Part shown: positions 14,359-21,892 of the stretch, piece by piece
Layout: every line of letters starts with the position of its first letter
Numbering within the stretch: position 1 is the stretch's first letter
Assembly: GCA_017889705.1 (NCBI GenBank)
Contig: JAGGAB010000020.1
Coordinates: 1-64,000 of the forward strand
Reading direction: 5' to 3'
DNA length: 64,000 nucleotides
DNA from: Bacillota bacterium
GTDB lineage: Bacteria > Bacillota > Negativicutes > Sporomusales > Sporomusaceae
Made by a program: the position numbers and the translations under genes
Notes under the pieces: model-generated
Seen by the model: the letters and a program-made list of their open reading frames with translations, nothing else
Database searches by the model: none
Told to the model about the DNA's origin: nothing

Positions 14359-17064
14359 TTATTTCCAATATTTACGACTGAGTTTGTATAGTTCAGCCGC
14401 AATAAATGGGATTGGTGCTAAGCCGCTTAAAACCAACCAGTCTTGTATTCCGGGATGAACTGTTTTAAATATACCTTCTAATGGTCCGTATATTGAGATG
14501 ATTAGTAGAAACAGGGAAAGGCCGACCCCGATATTTAAGTTGCGATTTGTGAAGAAACCTAATTCGAATACTGAGTAATATTCTGAGCGGGCAGCATATG
14601 CGCAAACAATCTGCGTTGCCATCAGCGTAATAAACGCAAAAGTTCGTCCCGTATCCAGGCTACCGTTAGTGGCGTTCAGACCATATTGAAATGCGCCAAG
14701 CACAGTAATGTTCATTACCAAACTCTGGATACCGGTCAGCCAGAGTAGATTTCTAGTCAACAGCGGCTCTGATGAAGTTCGGGGCTTACGCTGCATAACA
14801 TCAGGCTCCTTTTTTTCCATACCAAGAGCAAGCGCGGGGAACCCGTCGGTCACCAGGTTTACCCACAAAAGTTGAATAGGTAATAACGGAATCGGCCAGC
14901 CAAGCAGTATGGCAAAGAAGATTGCCAGCACCTCGGAAGCATTACAAGATAAGAGGAAATAGACAAATTTTTGAATGTTGGCGTAGATTACCCGTCCTTC
15001 TTCCACTGCCGACACGATGGTGGCAAAATTATCATCAGTAATTACTATATCTGCTGTAGCCTTGGCTACATCTGTTCCAGTACGCCCCATGGCGACACCA
15101 ATGTCTGCCTTTTTTAGTGCAGGTGCATCATTTACTCCATCGCCAGTCATGGCGGTAACGTAACCATTGGCTTGTAATGCGTTTATAATTGCTAATTTAT
15201 GATTTGGCGAAACGCGGGCAAATACGTTTGTCGTCTGCACTTGCTGCTGCAATTCTTCCGGAGGCAGGCTGTCCAGCATCTGTCCTGTAATAACCGGTTG
15301 TTCCTGCGCCGCAATACCAAGTTCTGCAGCAATGGCGGCAGCCGTGTCCGGATGGTCGCCGGTAATCATGATAGTTCGTATTCCCGCCTCCTGGCATGTG
15401 TGTACAGCTAACTTAGCCTCACTGCGGGGCGGATCAATCATGCCAATAAGCCCGAGAAAAATCAAATCTTGTTCAATAGCTTCAGGATTCAGCATACTGG
15501 GTAACTGCTCAAAATCCTGATAAGCAACTGCCAGAACCCGCAATGCCTGTGACGCCATCTCCTGATTGGCCTGACGTATTGCCTGTTTATCTGCGTCTGT
15601 CAATAAGCGGACACCTTTGTTTGTCCTTAGGCGGGTACAGCGATTAAGTAATAAATCAGGTGCCCCTTTGGTAAAGGCAAGTATTCCTTCCTCCGCTTTA
15701 TGGAATGTTGTCATCATCTTCCGGTCAGAGTCAAAGGGCAGTTCCTGGATTCGAGGATAAATAGTACTCATTTCTTCCTTATGATAGCCGCCTTTAGCGG
15801 CTACTACCAGGAGCGCTCCTTCGGTGGGGTCGCCGACAATGGACCAAGTTTGTTCATCTGCTAATTTTAGTTGAGCATCATTACATAACAGACAGGCCCG
15901 CAACAACCAGTCGAGCGTTTCCTCCGACTTCGGCTTTATTAACCTATCATCAGACAAGAATTGGCCGGTTGGATTATAGCCATTTCCTGTGACACTAAAT
16001 ACACCATTGGCTGTAAATAGTTTTACAGCTGTCATTTGATTTTGTGTAAGTGTTCCGGTTTTGTCAGTACATATAACAGATACGCTTCCCAGTGTTTCAA
16101 CAGAATGAAGTTTCTTGACAATGGCGTTTTTCTTAGCCATGCGTTGCATACCAAAAGCCAGAACAATGGCGACAACGGTTGGAAGGCCTTCTGGGATAGC
16201 CGCTACAGCCAAACTAACGGAAATCAAGAGCATACTCTGGATCTCTGATAGTGTCAAATTACCGTCATGATACCCACTATAGATCCCTAGTAAGAATACC
16301 ACGGCACAAACGGCTAAGCATAACAGGCCCAAAACCTTACCAAAGTGTTCCAACTTTATCTGCAGCGGGGTTGACTCTTGCTCTACAGCCTGGATCATTC
16401 CGGCTATTTTGCCAATCTCAGTGCCCATTGCTGTAGCTACGACAATACCATGTCCTCTTCCTGTGGTTACAACTGTACCCATGAAAGCCATGTTGTGTCG
16501 TTCTGCCAGTGGTACAGCATCGGTAATTTCACCGGTGTTTTTTTCTACCGACACGGACTCACCGGTTAAAGAGGCCTCCTCAGTCTTGAGATTGAATGCA
16601 TCAAGTATACGCAAATCAGCAGGAATGTAGTCTCCGGCATCCAATACCACCACATCTCCGGGTACCAGTTCCCGGGAGGCAATAACAGTAAGCTGGTTAT
16701 CACGAATTACTTTGGAAGTAGGAGCATTCATTTTTTTTATAGCAGCTAACGCCTTCTCTGCCCTGGATTCTTGAACAACACCCAGTGCAGTATTTAGTAT
16801 AATAATCATGATTATGACCAAAGCGTCAGCAACTTCACCAACAGCTATAGATAATACACAGGCTGTCAACAGGATTAGTACAAGAATATTTTTGAATTGG
16901 TTTACAATCTTTTTCCAAAGACTATCCTGCTCGTTTTCTTTTATCTCATTATAGCCGTATTGTGATAACCGTCGCGCTGCCTCTTCAGCGGATAAACCAT
17001 GTTCCTCCGAAGACTCAAAATGTTTAACTATCTCCTCAGTCGTCATCTGAAACCACAATTTCAC
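14359..17064 (-). CDS. Calcium-type P-type ATPase (P2A family)
   Basis: 901 residues from GTG 17064 (GGAGG 8 nt upstream; an ATG at 17094 lacks a site). It exports a divalent cation, most likely Ca2+, with ATP hydrolysis. All P-type signatures are present: TGES 167-170 (actuator), phosphorylated Asp334 in DKTGTLT, and TGDGVNDAP (hinge). Membrane ligands match SERCA-type pumps: PEGLP in M4, N-x-x-E in M5 (NASEV) and N-x-x-T-D in M6 (WVNLVTDG). About ten membrane helices are predicted. It lies downstream of a UspA gene on the same strand, but a structured element (17182-17305) and a terminator (17116-17161) stand between, so it may have its own RNA-based control. Confidence 0.95.
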   Translation of the reverse strand: MKLWFQMTTEEIVKHFESSEEHGLSAEEAARRLSQYGYNEIKENEQDSLWKKIVNQFKNILVLILLTACVLSIAVGEVADALVIIMIIILNTALGVVQESRAEKALAAIKKMNAPTSKVIRDNQLTVIASRELVPGDVVVLDAGDYIPADLRILDAFNLKTEEASLTGESVSVEKNTGEITDAVPLAERHNMAFMGTVVTTGRGHGIVVATAMGTEIGKIAGMIQAVEQESTPLQIKLEHFGKVLGLLCLAVCAVVFLLGIYSGYHDGNLTLSEIQSMLLISVSLAVAAIPEGLPTVVAIVLAFGMQRMAKKNAIVKKLHSVETLGSVSVICTDKTGTLTQNQMTAVKLFTANGVFSVTGNGYNPTGQFLSDDRLIKPKSEETLDWLLRACLLCNDAQLKLADEQTWSIVGDPTEGALLVVAAKGGYHKEEMSTIYPRIQELPFDSDRKMMTTFHKAEEGILAFTKGAPDLLLNRCTRLRTNKGVRLLTDADKQAIRQANQEMASQALRVLAVAYQDFEQLPSMLNPEAIEQDLIFLGLIGMIDPPRSEAKLAVHTCQEAGIRTIMITGDHPDTAAAIAAELGIAAQEQPVITGQMLDSLPPEELQQQVQTTNVFARVSPNHKLAIINALQANGYVTAMTGDGVNDAPALKKADIGVAMGRTGTDVAKATADIVITDDNFATIVSAVEEGRVIYANIQKFVYFLLSCNASEVLAIFFAILLGWPIPLLPIQLLWVNLVTDGFPALALGMEKKEPDVMQRKPRTSSEPLLTRNLLWLTGIQSLVMNITVLGAFQYGLNATNGSLDTGRTFAFITLMATQIVCAYAARSEYYSVFELGFFTNRNLNIGVGLSLFLLIISIYGPLEGIFKTVHPGIQDWLVLSGLAPIPFIAAELYKLSRKYWK

Positions 17065-17115
17065 GACGTTCACCTCCGTTAGGTGTTTCATCATCTATGA
17101 ATTTATCCTATAATT

Positions 17116-17161
17116 AAAAAAGAAGCAGATCTTGTTTTATGACAAAGAAATGCTTCTTTTT
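17116..17161 (-). terminator. Intrinsic terminator in the leader of the P-ATPase gene
   Basis: AAAAAGAAGCA (17116-17126) and TGCTTCTTTTT (17151-17161) pair around an AT-rich loop. On the minus strand it follows the structured element at 17305-17182 and precedes the ATPase start at 17064, the order of an aptamer-terminator-gene leader; it could also simply end the uspA transcript. Confidence 0.7.
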
Positions 17162-17181
17162 AGTTTAGTAAAAATAAAGTA

Positions 17182-17305
17182 GACTTAGCTTCAGGTGGGG
17201 GTTAACCCTGCCTGAAGGTTAGTCGCCCTTATCCAGGGACTTAACCGTTCCTAACTTCTGCCTGTAGAGAGGCGGAGTCTTAGAACGGGTTAGTCATCAG
17301 ATAAA
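17182..17305. ncRNA. Recurrent two-hairpin structured element, copy 1
   Basis: Plus-strand reading: hairpin 1 GACTTAGCTTCAGG...CCTGAAGGTTAGTC, linker containing TTATCC, hairpin 2 GACTTAACCGTTC...GAACGGGTTAGTC, tail ATCAGATAA. The linker TTATC can pair with the tail GATAA to enclose hairpin 2. The same layout occurs at 21740, 30995 and 54050 on the same strand. Here the neighbours (uspA, ATPase) are on the minus strand. Because the fold is nearly palindromic, either strand could form it; the sense strand is undecided. Confidence 0.7.
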
Positions 17306-17315
17306 ACTCGTTACC

Positions 17316-17786
17316 TTATTCGGGGCACGAATAAGGCACAATAGTAATGGGGCAAGGCGCTGCATTGACTACCCCATAGCTGACGCTGCCAAGCACTCCG
17401 CCAAGCACTGGATTCATTCCTCGGGAGCCCATTATTATCATACGGATACCAGTTGTTGCGCATCCATCTTGTGCAGGATTGCCACCAGCCGCCTCAAGGC
17501 ATATCTGTTCTTTTGCATCACCGATTCTTAATTTGAGTTCATACTCAACACCGGCATTGCGCAAAATCTCTTCAGCAGCTGATATGGTTTCACGGAAAAG
17601 TTGATCCTGATATTCGTGGATTACAGTCTCCGAAAAGAACATTTTGGTATGTACGCTATGGAAGCTAGGTTGAATATTTAAGACAACCACTTTTTCTTGC
17701 GTCAGCTTCGCTATAGTGATCGCCAAGCGTAAAGCCTCAGTTGCATTTTGCGATCCATCAAAAGGAACTAGAATGTTTTTCTTCAT
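17316..17786 (-). CDS. Universal stress protein (UspA family)
   Basis: 156 residues, one Usp domain. The opening KNILVPFDGSQNATEAL and the ATP-binding loop G-x2-G-x9-G-S (GSRGMNPVLGGVLGS) near 128-142 are intact, so it belongs to the nucleotide-binding subgroup. The insertion around residues 105-118 (GGNPAQDGCATTG) is slightly longer than usual. It lies upstream of the calcium-type ATPase on the same strand, a pairing often seen for Usp proteins and ion transporters. An AGGAGG site precedes the ATG. Confidence 0.93.
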   Translation of the reverse strand: MKKNILVPFDGSQNATEALRLAITIAKLTQEKVVVLNIQPSFHSVHTKMFFSETVIHEYQDQLFRETISAAEEILRNAGVEYELKLRIGDAKEQICLEAAGGNPAQDGCATTGIRMIIMGSRGMNPVLGGVLGSVSYGVVNAAPCPITIVPYSCPE

Positions 17787-17931
17787 ATAAACTACCTCCT
17801 AATTCGATTTATAGATAATATTGATTCGCTATAAATTACTAATATCCTTTAACTTTCGGTAAAATGTAGTAAATTTTTAAAATTTTATGTCTAACAAGAG
17901 CGGTTTTGTGCTTAATAAGATAAAGAAAACA

Positions 17932-17960
17932 TTGAAAACCATTCTCAATAATGCTATGAT
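17932..17960 (+). promoter_or_regulatory. Promoter overlapped by a Fur-like palindrome
   Basis: TTGAAA (17932-17937) and TATGAT (17955-17960) are spaced 17 bp. The -35 lies inside TTGAAAACCATTCTCAA (17932-17948), which resembles a Fur-family operator (TGAnAA...TTnTCA dyad). It precedes the small gene at 18025. A nearly identical 17-mer is at 54204. Confidence 0.6.
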
Positions 17961-18024
17961 ATATATGGCAAGAACATTGAGTAATCCATGTGTTTTTAGC
18001 AATTGAGATAGGGAAGTGTTAGCA

Positions 18025-18336
18025 ATGTGTATTTCGTGTGATGAAACGTCCCAAATTTTTTCTGTTGAAATCGTAACCAGGGAATCTGTTAAAAATAATA
18101 TTGACTTGTATAAAGAGATTGCCCAGCGATTGTTTCAAAACAAGGTTATATCACTTATTAACGTTGGCAATAATCGAGCATATGCCGAGAATGGCAAACA
18201 TATTTTTGGTTTTGAACTTCACTTAACGAATCGACACAATCCAGCGGATGTGACTCTGGCTAATGTTGAGAATGCGCTGCAAGGGCTTTTGACGCAGTTT
18301 GAAGGTTATTCTGATATGCAGATAAAAATGAGTTAA
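18025..18336 (+). CDS. Small cytoplasmic protein of unknown function, possibly iron-regulated
   Basis: 103 residues from ATG 18025 (GGGAAG at 18011-18016, 8 nt spacing); a GTG at 18016 is an alternative. It opens with MCISCDE, a C-x-x-C pair that could bind metal. The rest looks like a single alpha/beta domain (SVEIVTRESVKNNIDLYKEIAQRLF; GFELHLTNRHNPADVTLANVENALQGLL). I do not recognise the family. The upstream promoter is overlapped by a Fur-like dyad, so iron or metal control is plausible. Monocistronic, followed by the palindrome at 18456. Confidence 0.7.
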   Translation: MCISCDETSQIFSVEIVTRESVKNNIDLYKEIAQRLFQNKVISLINVGNNRAYAENGKHIFGFELHLTNRHNPADVTLANVENALQGLLTQFEGYSDMQIKMS

Positions 18337-18455
18337 TGCTTTAAAGTATCTTCGGAATGCTTTGGTTATTTATTGAAAGATGCAGGTAATGTTGCTATTC
18401 GGGTGTACATAAAAGGATACAAGGTAACAGTTCGTTCTGTTTCATTACTATTGAA

Positions 18456-18509
18456 AGACAAGGGACGGTGGTAGTGTCTGGGAAAAGACACTACCACCGT
18501 CCCTTGTCT
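18456..18509. repeat. Perfect 24-bp palindromic repeat, terminator-like (family member 1)
   Basis: Arms 18456-18479 and 18486-18509 are exact reverse complements containing GGGACGGTGGTAGTGTCT, followed by CTTTTTT. Related palindromes at 19457-19511 and 21533-21573 share parts of this core and lie after other genes, so it may be a dispersed repeat that works as terminator. Confidence 0.8.
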
Positions 18510-18586
18510 TCTTTTTTATACTTTGTTCAGCCATATAATGGCAAGGTTTTATTCGTTACCTATTTCCTGTTGTCTCGTTTAATAGA

Positions 18587-18748
18587 ATGAAGAGAGGCGA
18601 TATGGTAACCATGATGTTAACATACCCATCTGACTTCGTTCTAATTGACCGCAATGTTGTCGATATCTGGGGCGGTGTTAATGTAACTTTTGTTGACCAG
18701 CAGGGACAAGTATTAAGCAAAAATAAAATAACAATCACACATCGGTAA
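18587..18748 (+). CDS. Possible 53-residue protein or C-terminal gene remnant
   Basis: The open frame ATG 18587 to TAA 18746 encodes 53 residues (MKRGDMVTMMLTYPSDFVLIDR...TFVDQQGQVLSKNKITITHR); internal ATGs at 18602, 18611 and 18614 are alternatives, with AGAGAGG at 18591-18597. The last 30 residues look like a beta-strand pair. It is followed directly by a good terminator (18764-18794), which supports transcription, but the region also holds gene fragments (18803-18863), so it may be a remnant. Confidence 0.35.
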   Translation: MKRGDMVTMMLTYPSDFVLIDRNVVDIWGGVNVTFVDQQGQVLSKNKITITHR

Positions 18749-18763
18749 GCCTTGGTTTTATTG

Positions 18764-18794
18764 ATGGGGCGTGAGCAGAATGCTTACGCCCCAT
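18764..18794 (+). terminator. Intrinsic terminator
   Basis: ATGGGGCGTGAGCA (18764-18777) pairs with TGCTTACGCCCCAT (18781-18794), then TTTCGTTT; it follows the small ORF ending at 18748. Confidence 0.8.
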
Positions 18795-18802
18795 TTCGTT
18801 TA

Positions 18803-18863
18803 TATTAAATAGGCAGATTACTAAAATTAGGATAAATGCAGGCAAGAAGAAAAAAATGCGTCC
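18803..18863 (+). pseudogene. 61-bp degenerate duplicate of part of the DbpA-like helicase gene
   Basis: Matches 25281-25341 (codons for LLNRQITRIRINAGKKTKMRP) at 56 of 61 positions in the same orientation. The changes break the frame (lysine codons become an A run). It stands in a non-coding stretch 6.4 kb before the intact gene. No repeats or transposase flank it. Confidence 0.75.
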
Positions 18864-18982
18864 CTAAATCCCAGGAATGAACTCTCAGATGATATTATGC
18901 TACAATGCCGGAGCCATTACTGCATGGGTATTTTCCTGAGTGTAGATACTAAAATATTACCTTATGGCAGGGGGAACTTGCA

Positions 18983-19441
18983 GTGGCGGAACCAGAGTTA
19001 CAAATGTCGGAGATTCTGTTGTCACCAGCGACGGAATTTCCGACAACTGTTTTAGATACAATTGATAATTCATTTGTCTTTAGTATAGACGAGCTAAATC
19101 ACGCCAAGCGACGCAAGAAGACTATGTATGTTTTTTCAAATATAAAAGGTGAATTTATAGGCTATTGCATTACGTCTATAGGATTTCCGTTTGAGGTTGC
19201 TGAAGAGCTTGAGTGTGATATAGATGGTAAAGTGGTATGGATTGACGTGTTTGAAATTGCTGCTTTACATCAAGGCTACAATTATGGTCGTTTTTTTGTC
19301 GAACAGGTTAAAAACAGATGTTCTTACGATATACTTCTGCTATCAATCGAAGAGTCTATATATTTTTGGCAACAGATGGGATTTACAGTCATTAGCTACT
19401 CTGGTGAAATGGCCTATATGATTTATGAAAAAGAAATCTAG
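18983..19441 (+). CDS. GNAT-like acetyltransferase-fold protein
   Basis: 152 residues from GTG 18983, with CAGGGGG at 18968-18974. The middle and C-terminal parts have GNAT layout: a strand carrying an acidic residue (VVWIDVFEIAALHQGYNYGRFFVEQV) in place of the acetyl-CoA motif, then LLLSIEESIYFWQQMGFTVI, the family's terminal helix and strand. The usual R/Q-x-x-G-x-G/A loop is only weakly kept as HQGYNYGR, so cofactor binding is uncertain. Neighbours are unrelated small genes and palindromes. Confidence 0.7.
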   Translation: MAEPELQMSEILLSPATEFPTTVLDTIDNSFVFSIDELNHAKRRKKTMYVFSNIKGEFIGYCITSIGFPFEVAEELECDIDGKVVWIDVFEIAALHQGYNYGRFFVEQVKNRCSYDILLLSIEESIYFWQQMGFTVISYSGEMAYMIYEKEI

Positions 19442-19456
19442 AGCAAGAGCAAAAAA

Positions 19457-19511
19457 AAGACAGGGGACGGTGATGCTGTTCGTAAAAAGACGCAACCACC
19501 GTTCCCTGTCT
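19457..19511. repeat. Imperfect palindromic repeat (family member 2)
   Basis: AGACAGGGGACGGTG on the left and CACCGTTCCCTGTCT on the right, around a partly paired centre; closely related to the repeat at 18456. Follows the gene ending at 19441 and probably terminates it. Confidence 0.75.
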
Positions 19512-19695
19512 GATTTTGCTTTAAAAGATTCTAGCTACAAGGGATTTATTTGATTTGTCTAGAATAGTTAAAATATGGTTTTTAAAAGGCGCATTTGGCG
19601 TCAGGGAAAGAATACTAGTAGTTCTCTAGATAGATTGACAACAACCTTGCCCCCTGACACCCATATTTAAATTTGCTGGAGGAGGCTGAACTTGT

Positions 19696-20766
19696 ATGCA
19701 AAATCAAAAAATATCTATTTGTGCGGTTGGTGGTACGCAAGGAATTGCAGACGAATTGGCAGCTATTGCTCGGTTTATATTGGGAAATAGGGTTGGCGTC
19801 GAAACCGCTGTGCAAAATGCTATTGCGGGTGGTCAGGCTAGGGACTTTGATATTTATATTACAATGCCAACAAGAATAAAAGAACTATCAGAAGTTGTTT
19901 CACTAAAGAAAATAGTAGGGTTTGAGCTTGTGCCAGAACCAAGCTTTTATGTAGGAGTAGCCAGAGTTCCTCGGGGAGAAACCGTATATGTTTTTCATAA
20001 TAATCGCCGTGGTGGAGAAACCATTGTTGAAGGATGTAAGTGTTATGGCATAGACCATGTTGCTTTTGATATTATCCCCTTTCAGGAGATGTCTGTTAAT
20101 GAAGTAGAAACCCTTCTTCAACAGGCTAAGTATATTATTGGCACTGATACATATCTCGGAGCAGATGGCGAATTGGCAAAAAAATTTGCTGCAAAGGTTA
20201 ATCCTGATGTGGTGATTAATCCTGCCAAAAGAACGATTACGTTGGATTCGGCAATTTCTATAATGTCGATGATTGTGAACATCGAACATGAAAAGAATAA
20301 TCAAAGGATTAATGATTCTATTACTCAAATCGCTGCTGCGACACAGGAACTGAATGCTTCACAGGAAGAATTGGCTGCCACTATGCAACAAGTGTCGCAA
20401 CTATCAGTACAGGCGTCTACTGACATGAATAATGTCCATCAGATTTTAGGTATGATCCAACAGATTGCCAGTCAGACAAATCTCTTAGGGCTTAATGCCG
20501 CTATTGAGGCTGCGCGCGCTGGTGATATGGGGAGAGGGTTTGCTGTAGTTGCCGAAGAGGTACGAAAACTTTCGATCCAAAGTAATGATTCTGTTAAAGA
20601 CATCCAAAGCAGGCTGGATAAACTAAAAACATCAATGGAAACGGTGAATCGTAATACCGTGCAAACAGCGACAATAACACAAGAACAAGCCCGTGCTACC
20701 CAATCAATTTCCTCGATGGTATCCGAATTGCAAGTTGTAAGTGATGAATTAATACGAGTGAATTAA
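19696..20766 (+). CDS. Soluble methyl-accepting chemotaxis-type receptor with unknown sensor domain
   Basis: 356 residues without any membrane segment. Residues 1-190 form a compact alpha/beta domain ([61 protein letters not shown]) that I cannot assign. Residues about 200-356 are an MCP signalling domain with the conserved tip [37 protein letters not shown], which contacts CheA and CheW. The signalling hairpin is short. No che genes are nearby, so it must plug into a remote array or cytoplasmic cluster. GGAGGAGG at 19678-19685. The gap before it (19512-19695) has a GTCAGGG/CCCTGAC inverted repeat. Confidence 0.85.
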   Translation: MQNQKISICAVGGTQGIADELAAIARFILGNRVGVETAVQNAIAGGQARDFDIYITMPTRIKELSEVVSLKKIVGFELVPEPSFYVGVARVPRGETVYVFHNNRRGGETIVEGCKCYGIDHVAFDIIPFQEMSVNEVETLLQQAKYIIGTDTYLGADGELAKKFAAKVNPDVVINPAKRTITLDSAISIMSMIVNIEHEKNNQRINDSITQIAAATQELNASQEELAATMQQVSQLSVQASTDMNNVHQILGMIQQIASQTNLLGLNAAIEAARAGDMGRGFAVVAEEVRKLSIQSNDSVKDIQSRLDKLKTSMETVNRNTVQTATITQEQARATQSISSMVSELQVVSDELIRVN

Positions 20767-20809
20767 GTGGGGTACTTTGCAGGGCGAACAAAAGATGAGG
20801 GGACTCGGT

Positions 20810-21064
20810 ATGAGCGAATTATCAAAACTGCCCAACGTCGGTAAAGTACTGGAAGAACATTTGTTGGCGGTCGGTATTGAAACATCAGAACAGCTTCAGG
20901 AAATTGGGGTGAAGGAAGCGTTTCGGCGCATCCGTCTCCAGCGTGACAGTGGTGCCTGCTTGCACATGCTGTACGGGTTGCAAGGAGCAATCCTTGGCAT
21001 GCCGGATAAAGCTTTATCTGCTGATAGTAAACAGGAACTAAAAGCATTTTTTCATAGTCTGTAA
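20810..21064 (+). CDS. TfoX C-terminal domain protein
   Basis: 84 residues from ATG 20810 (GAGGGGA just upstream). The whole protein is one TfoX/Sxy C-terminal-like helix-hairpin domain: LSKLPNVGKVLEEHLLAVGIETSEQLQEIGVKEAF, the pattern of family members in which an N-PNVG turn begins a helix-hairpin-helix, then CLHMLYGLQGAI. Stand-alone copies are common and of unknown role; a link to competence is known only for full-length proteobacterial TfoX. It follows the chemoreceptor by 43 bp and precedes a VOC gene, possibly as one operon. Confidence 0.85.
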   Translation: MSELSKLPNVGKVLEEHLLAVGIETSEQLQEIGVKEAFRRIRLQRDSGACLHMLYGLQGAILGMPDKALSADSKQELKAFFHSL

Positions 21065-21079
21065 AAGGGGAAGTAGATC

Positions 21080-21511
21080 ATGAACAGAATTAACATTATT
21101 TGTCTTGGGGTAAAGGATATGGCCCAATCCATCTGTTTTTACCGTGATGGGCTTGGCTTTGCTACCGATGAAAAAGAAGATAACCCCAAGGTTGTTTTCT
21201 TCAACACCACTGGCACAAAATTTGAATTGTATCCATTGGAGCTGCTTGCAGTGGACATTAATGAGGAAAATCCCCCGCAGATTGGCACCGGATTTGCCGG
21301 AATTACGCTGGCCTACAACGTGAAAAGTGAGGCCGAGGTACATGAAGTCATGGAACTTGCGAAAAAAGCGGGTGCGACTATAGCCAAAGAGCCGCAGAAG
21401 GTTTTCTGGGGCGGATACAGCGGCTACTTCACCGACCCAAACGGCTATTATTGGGAGGTAGCCTATAACCCGTACTGGTCATTTGATGAGAACGATATGT
21501 TAGTGTTATAA
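21080..21511 (+). CDS. VOC/glyoxalase-family protein
   Basis: 143 residues with the two beta-alpha-beta-beta-beta modules of the vicinal oxygen chelate fold: MNRINIICLGVKDMAQSICFYRDGLGF at the start and GYFTDPNGYYWEVAYNP near the end. The Glu of WEVAYNP and Glu in KFELYPL are typical metal-ligand positions, but the first-strand His/Gln is replaced by Cys (NIICLGV), so metal binding is uncertain. Roles in the family include glyoxalase, dioxygenase and antibiotic-binding proteins. It follows the TfoX-C gene by 15 bp. GGGGAAG precedes the ATG. Confidence 0.88.
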   Translation: MNRINIICLGVKDMAQSICFYRDGLGFATDEKEDNPKVVFFNTTGTKFELYPLELLAVDINEENPPQIGTGFAGITLAYNVKSEAEVHEVMELAKKAGATIAKEPQKVFWGGYSGYFTDPNGYYWEVAYNPYWSFDENDMLVL

Positions 21512-21532
21512 GGCAAATATACGAAGAAGTAA

Positions 21533-21573
21533 GAACCGGTGGTAGTGTCTAAAGAAGACGCAGCCACCGTTCA
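21533..21573. repeat. Palindromic repeat (family member 3)
   Basis: GAACCGGTGG...CCACCGTTC with the internal core GTAGTGTCT shared with the repeat at 18456. It follows the VOC gene and is probably its terminator. Confidence 0.65.
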
Positions 21574-21739
21574 CTATTTCTGCGAGCAGAATTATGGAAA
21601 CAGTTATTTGACAGGTTAATTTGTGAGCGTTATTATAATATAGTATTGTAATATTGTAAGATGGATGATTATGGTAAGTAGTAAAATGGCTTAACCGGTA
21701 AACCTTTACGTCAAATTGTTTACTGTAGGCATAAAGGAA

Positions 21740-21863
21740 GACTTAATTCAGGCGTATGTTAATACTCCCCGAATTCTAGTCGAATTTATCCAGGGGCTTA
21801 GCCGCTCTGACTCAGCGCTTATTAAAGCGGGAGTCTTAGTGCGGGTTAGTCATCGGGTAATAA
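21740..21863 (+). ncRNA. Recurrent two-hairpin structured element, copy 2, in symporter leader
   Basis: Hairpin 1 GACTTAATTC...GAATTCTAGTC, linker with TTATCC (21786-21791), hairpin 2 GGCTTAGCCGC...GTGCGGGTTAGTC with an inner GACTC/GAGTC stem, tail GGGTAA. Linker and tail pair with one G-U. It ends about 30 nt before the ATG of the sodium/solute symporter, next to its ribosome site, so translational control is plausible. I do not recognise it as a described riboswitch. Confidence 0.7.
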
Positions 21864-21892
21864 AAACATAAATCGTAGGAAGGTAGGATGGT

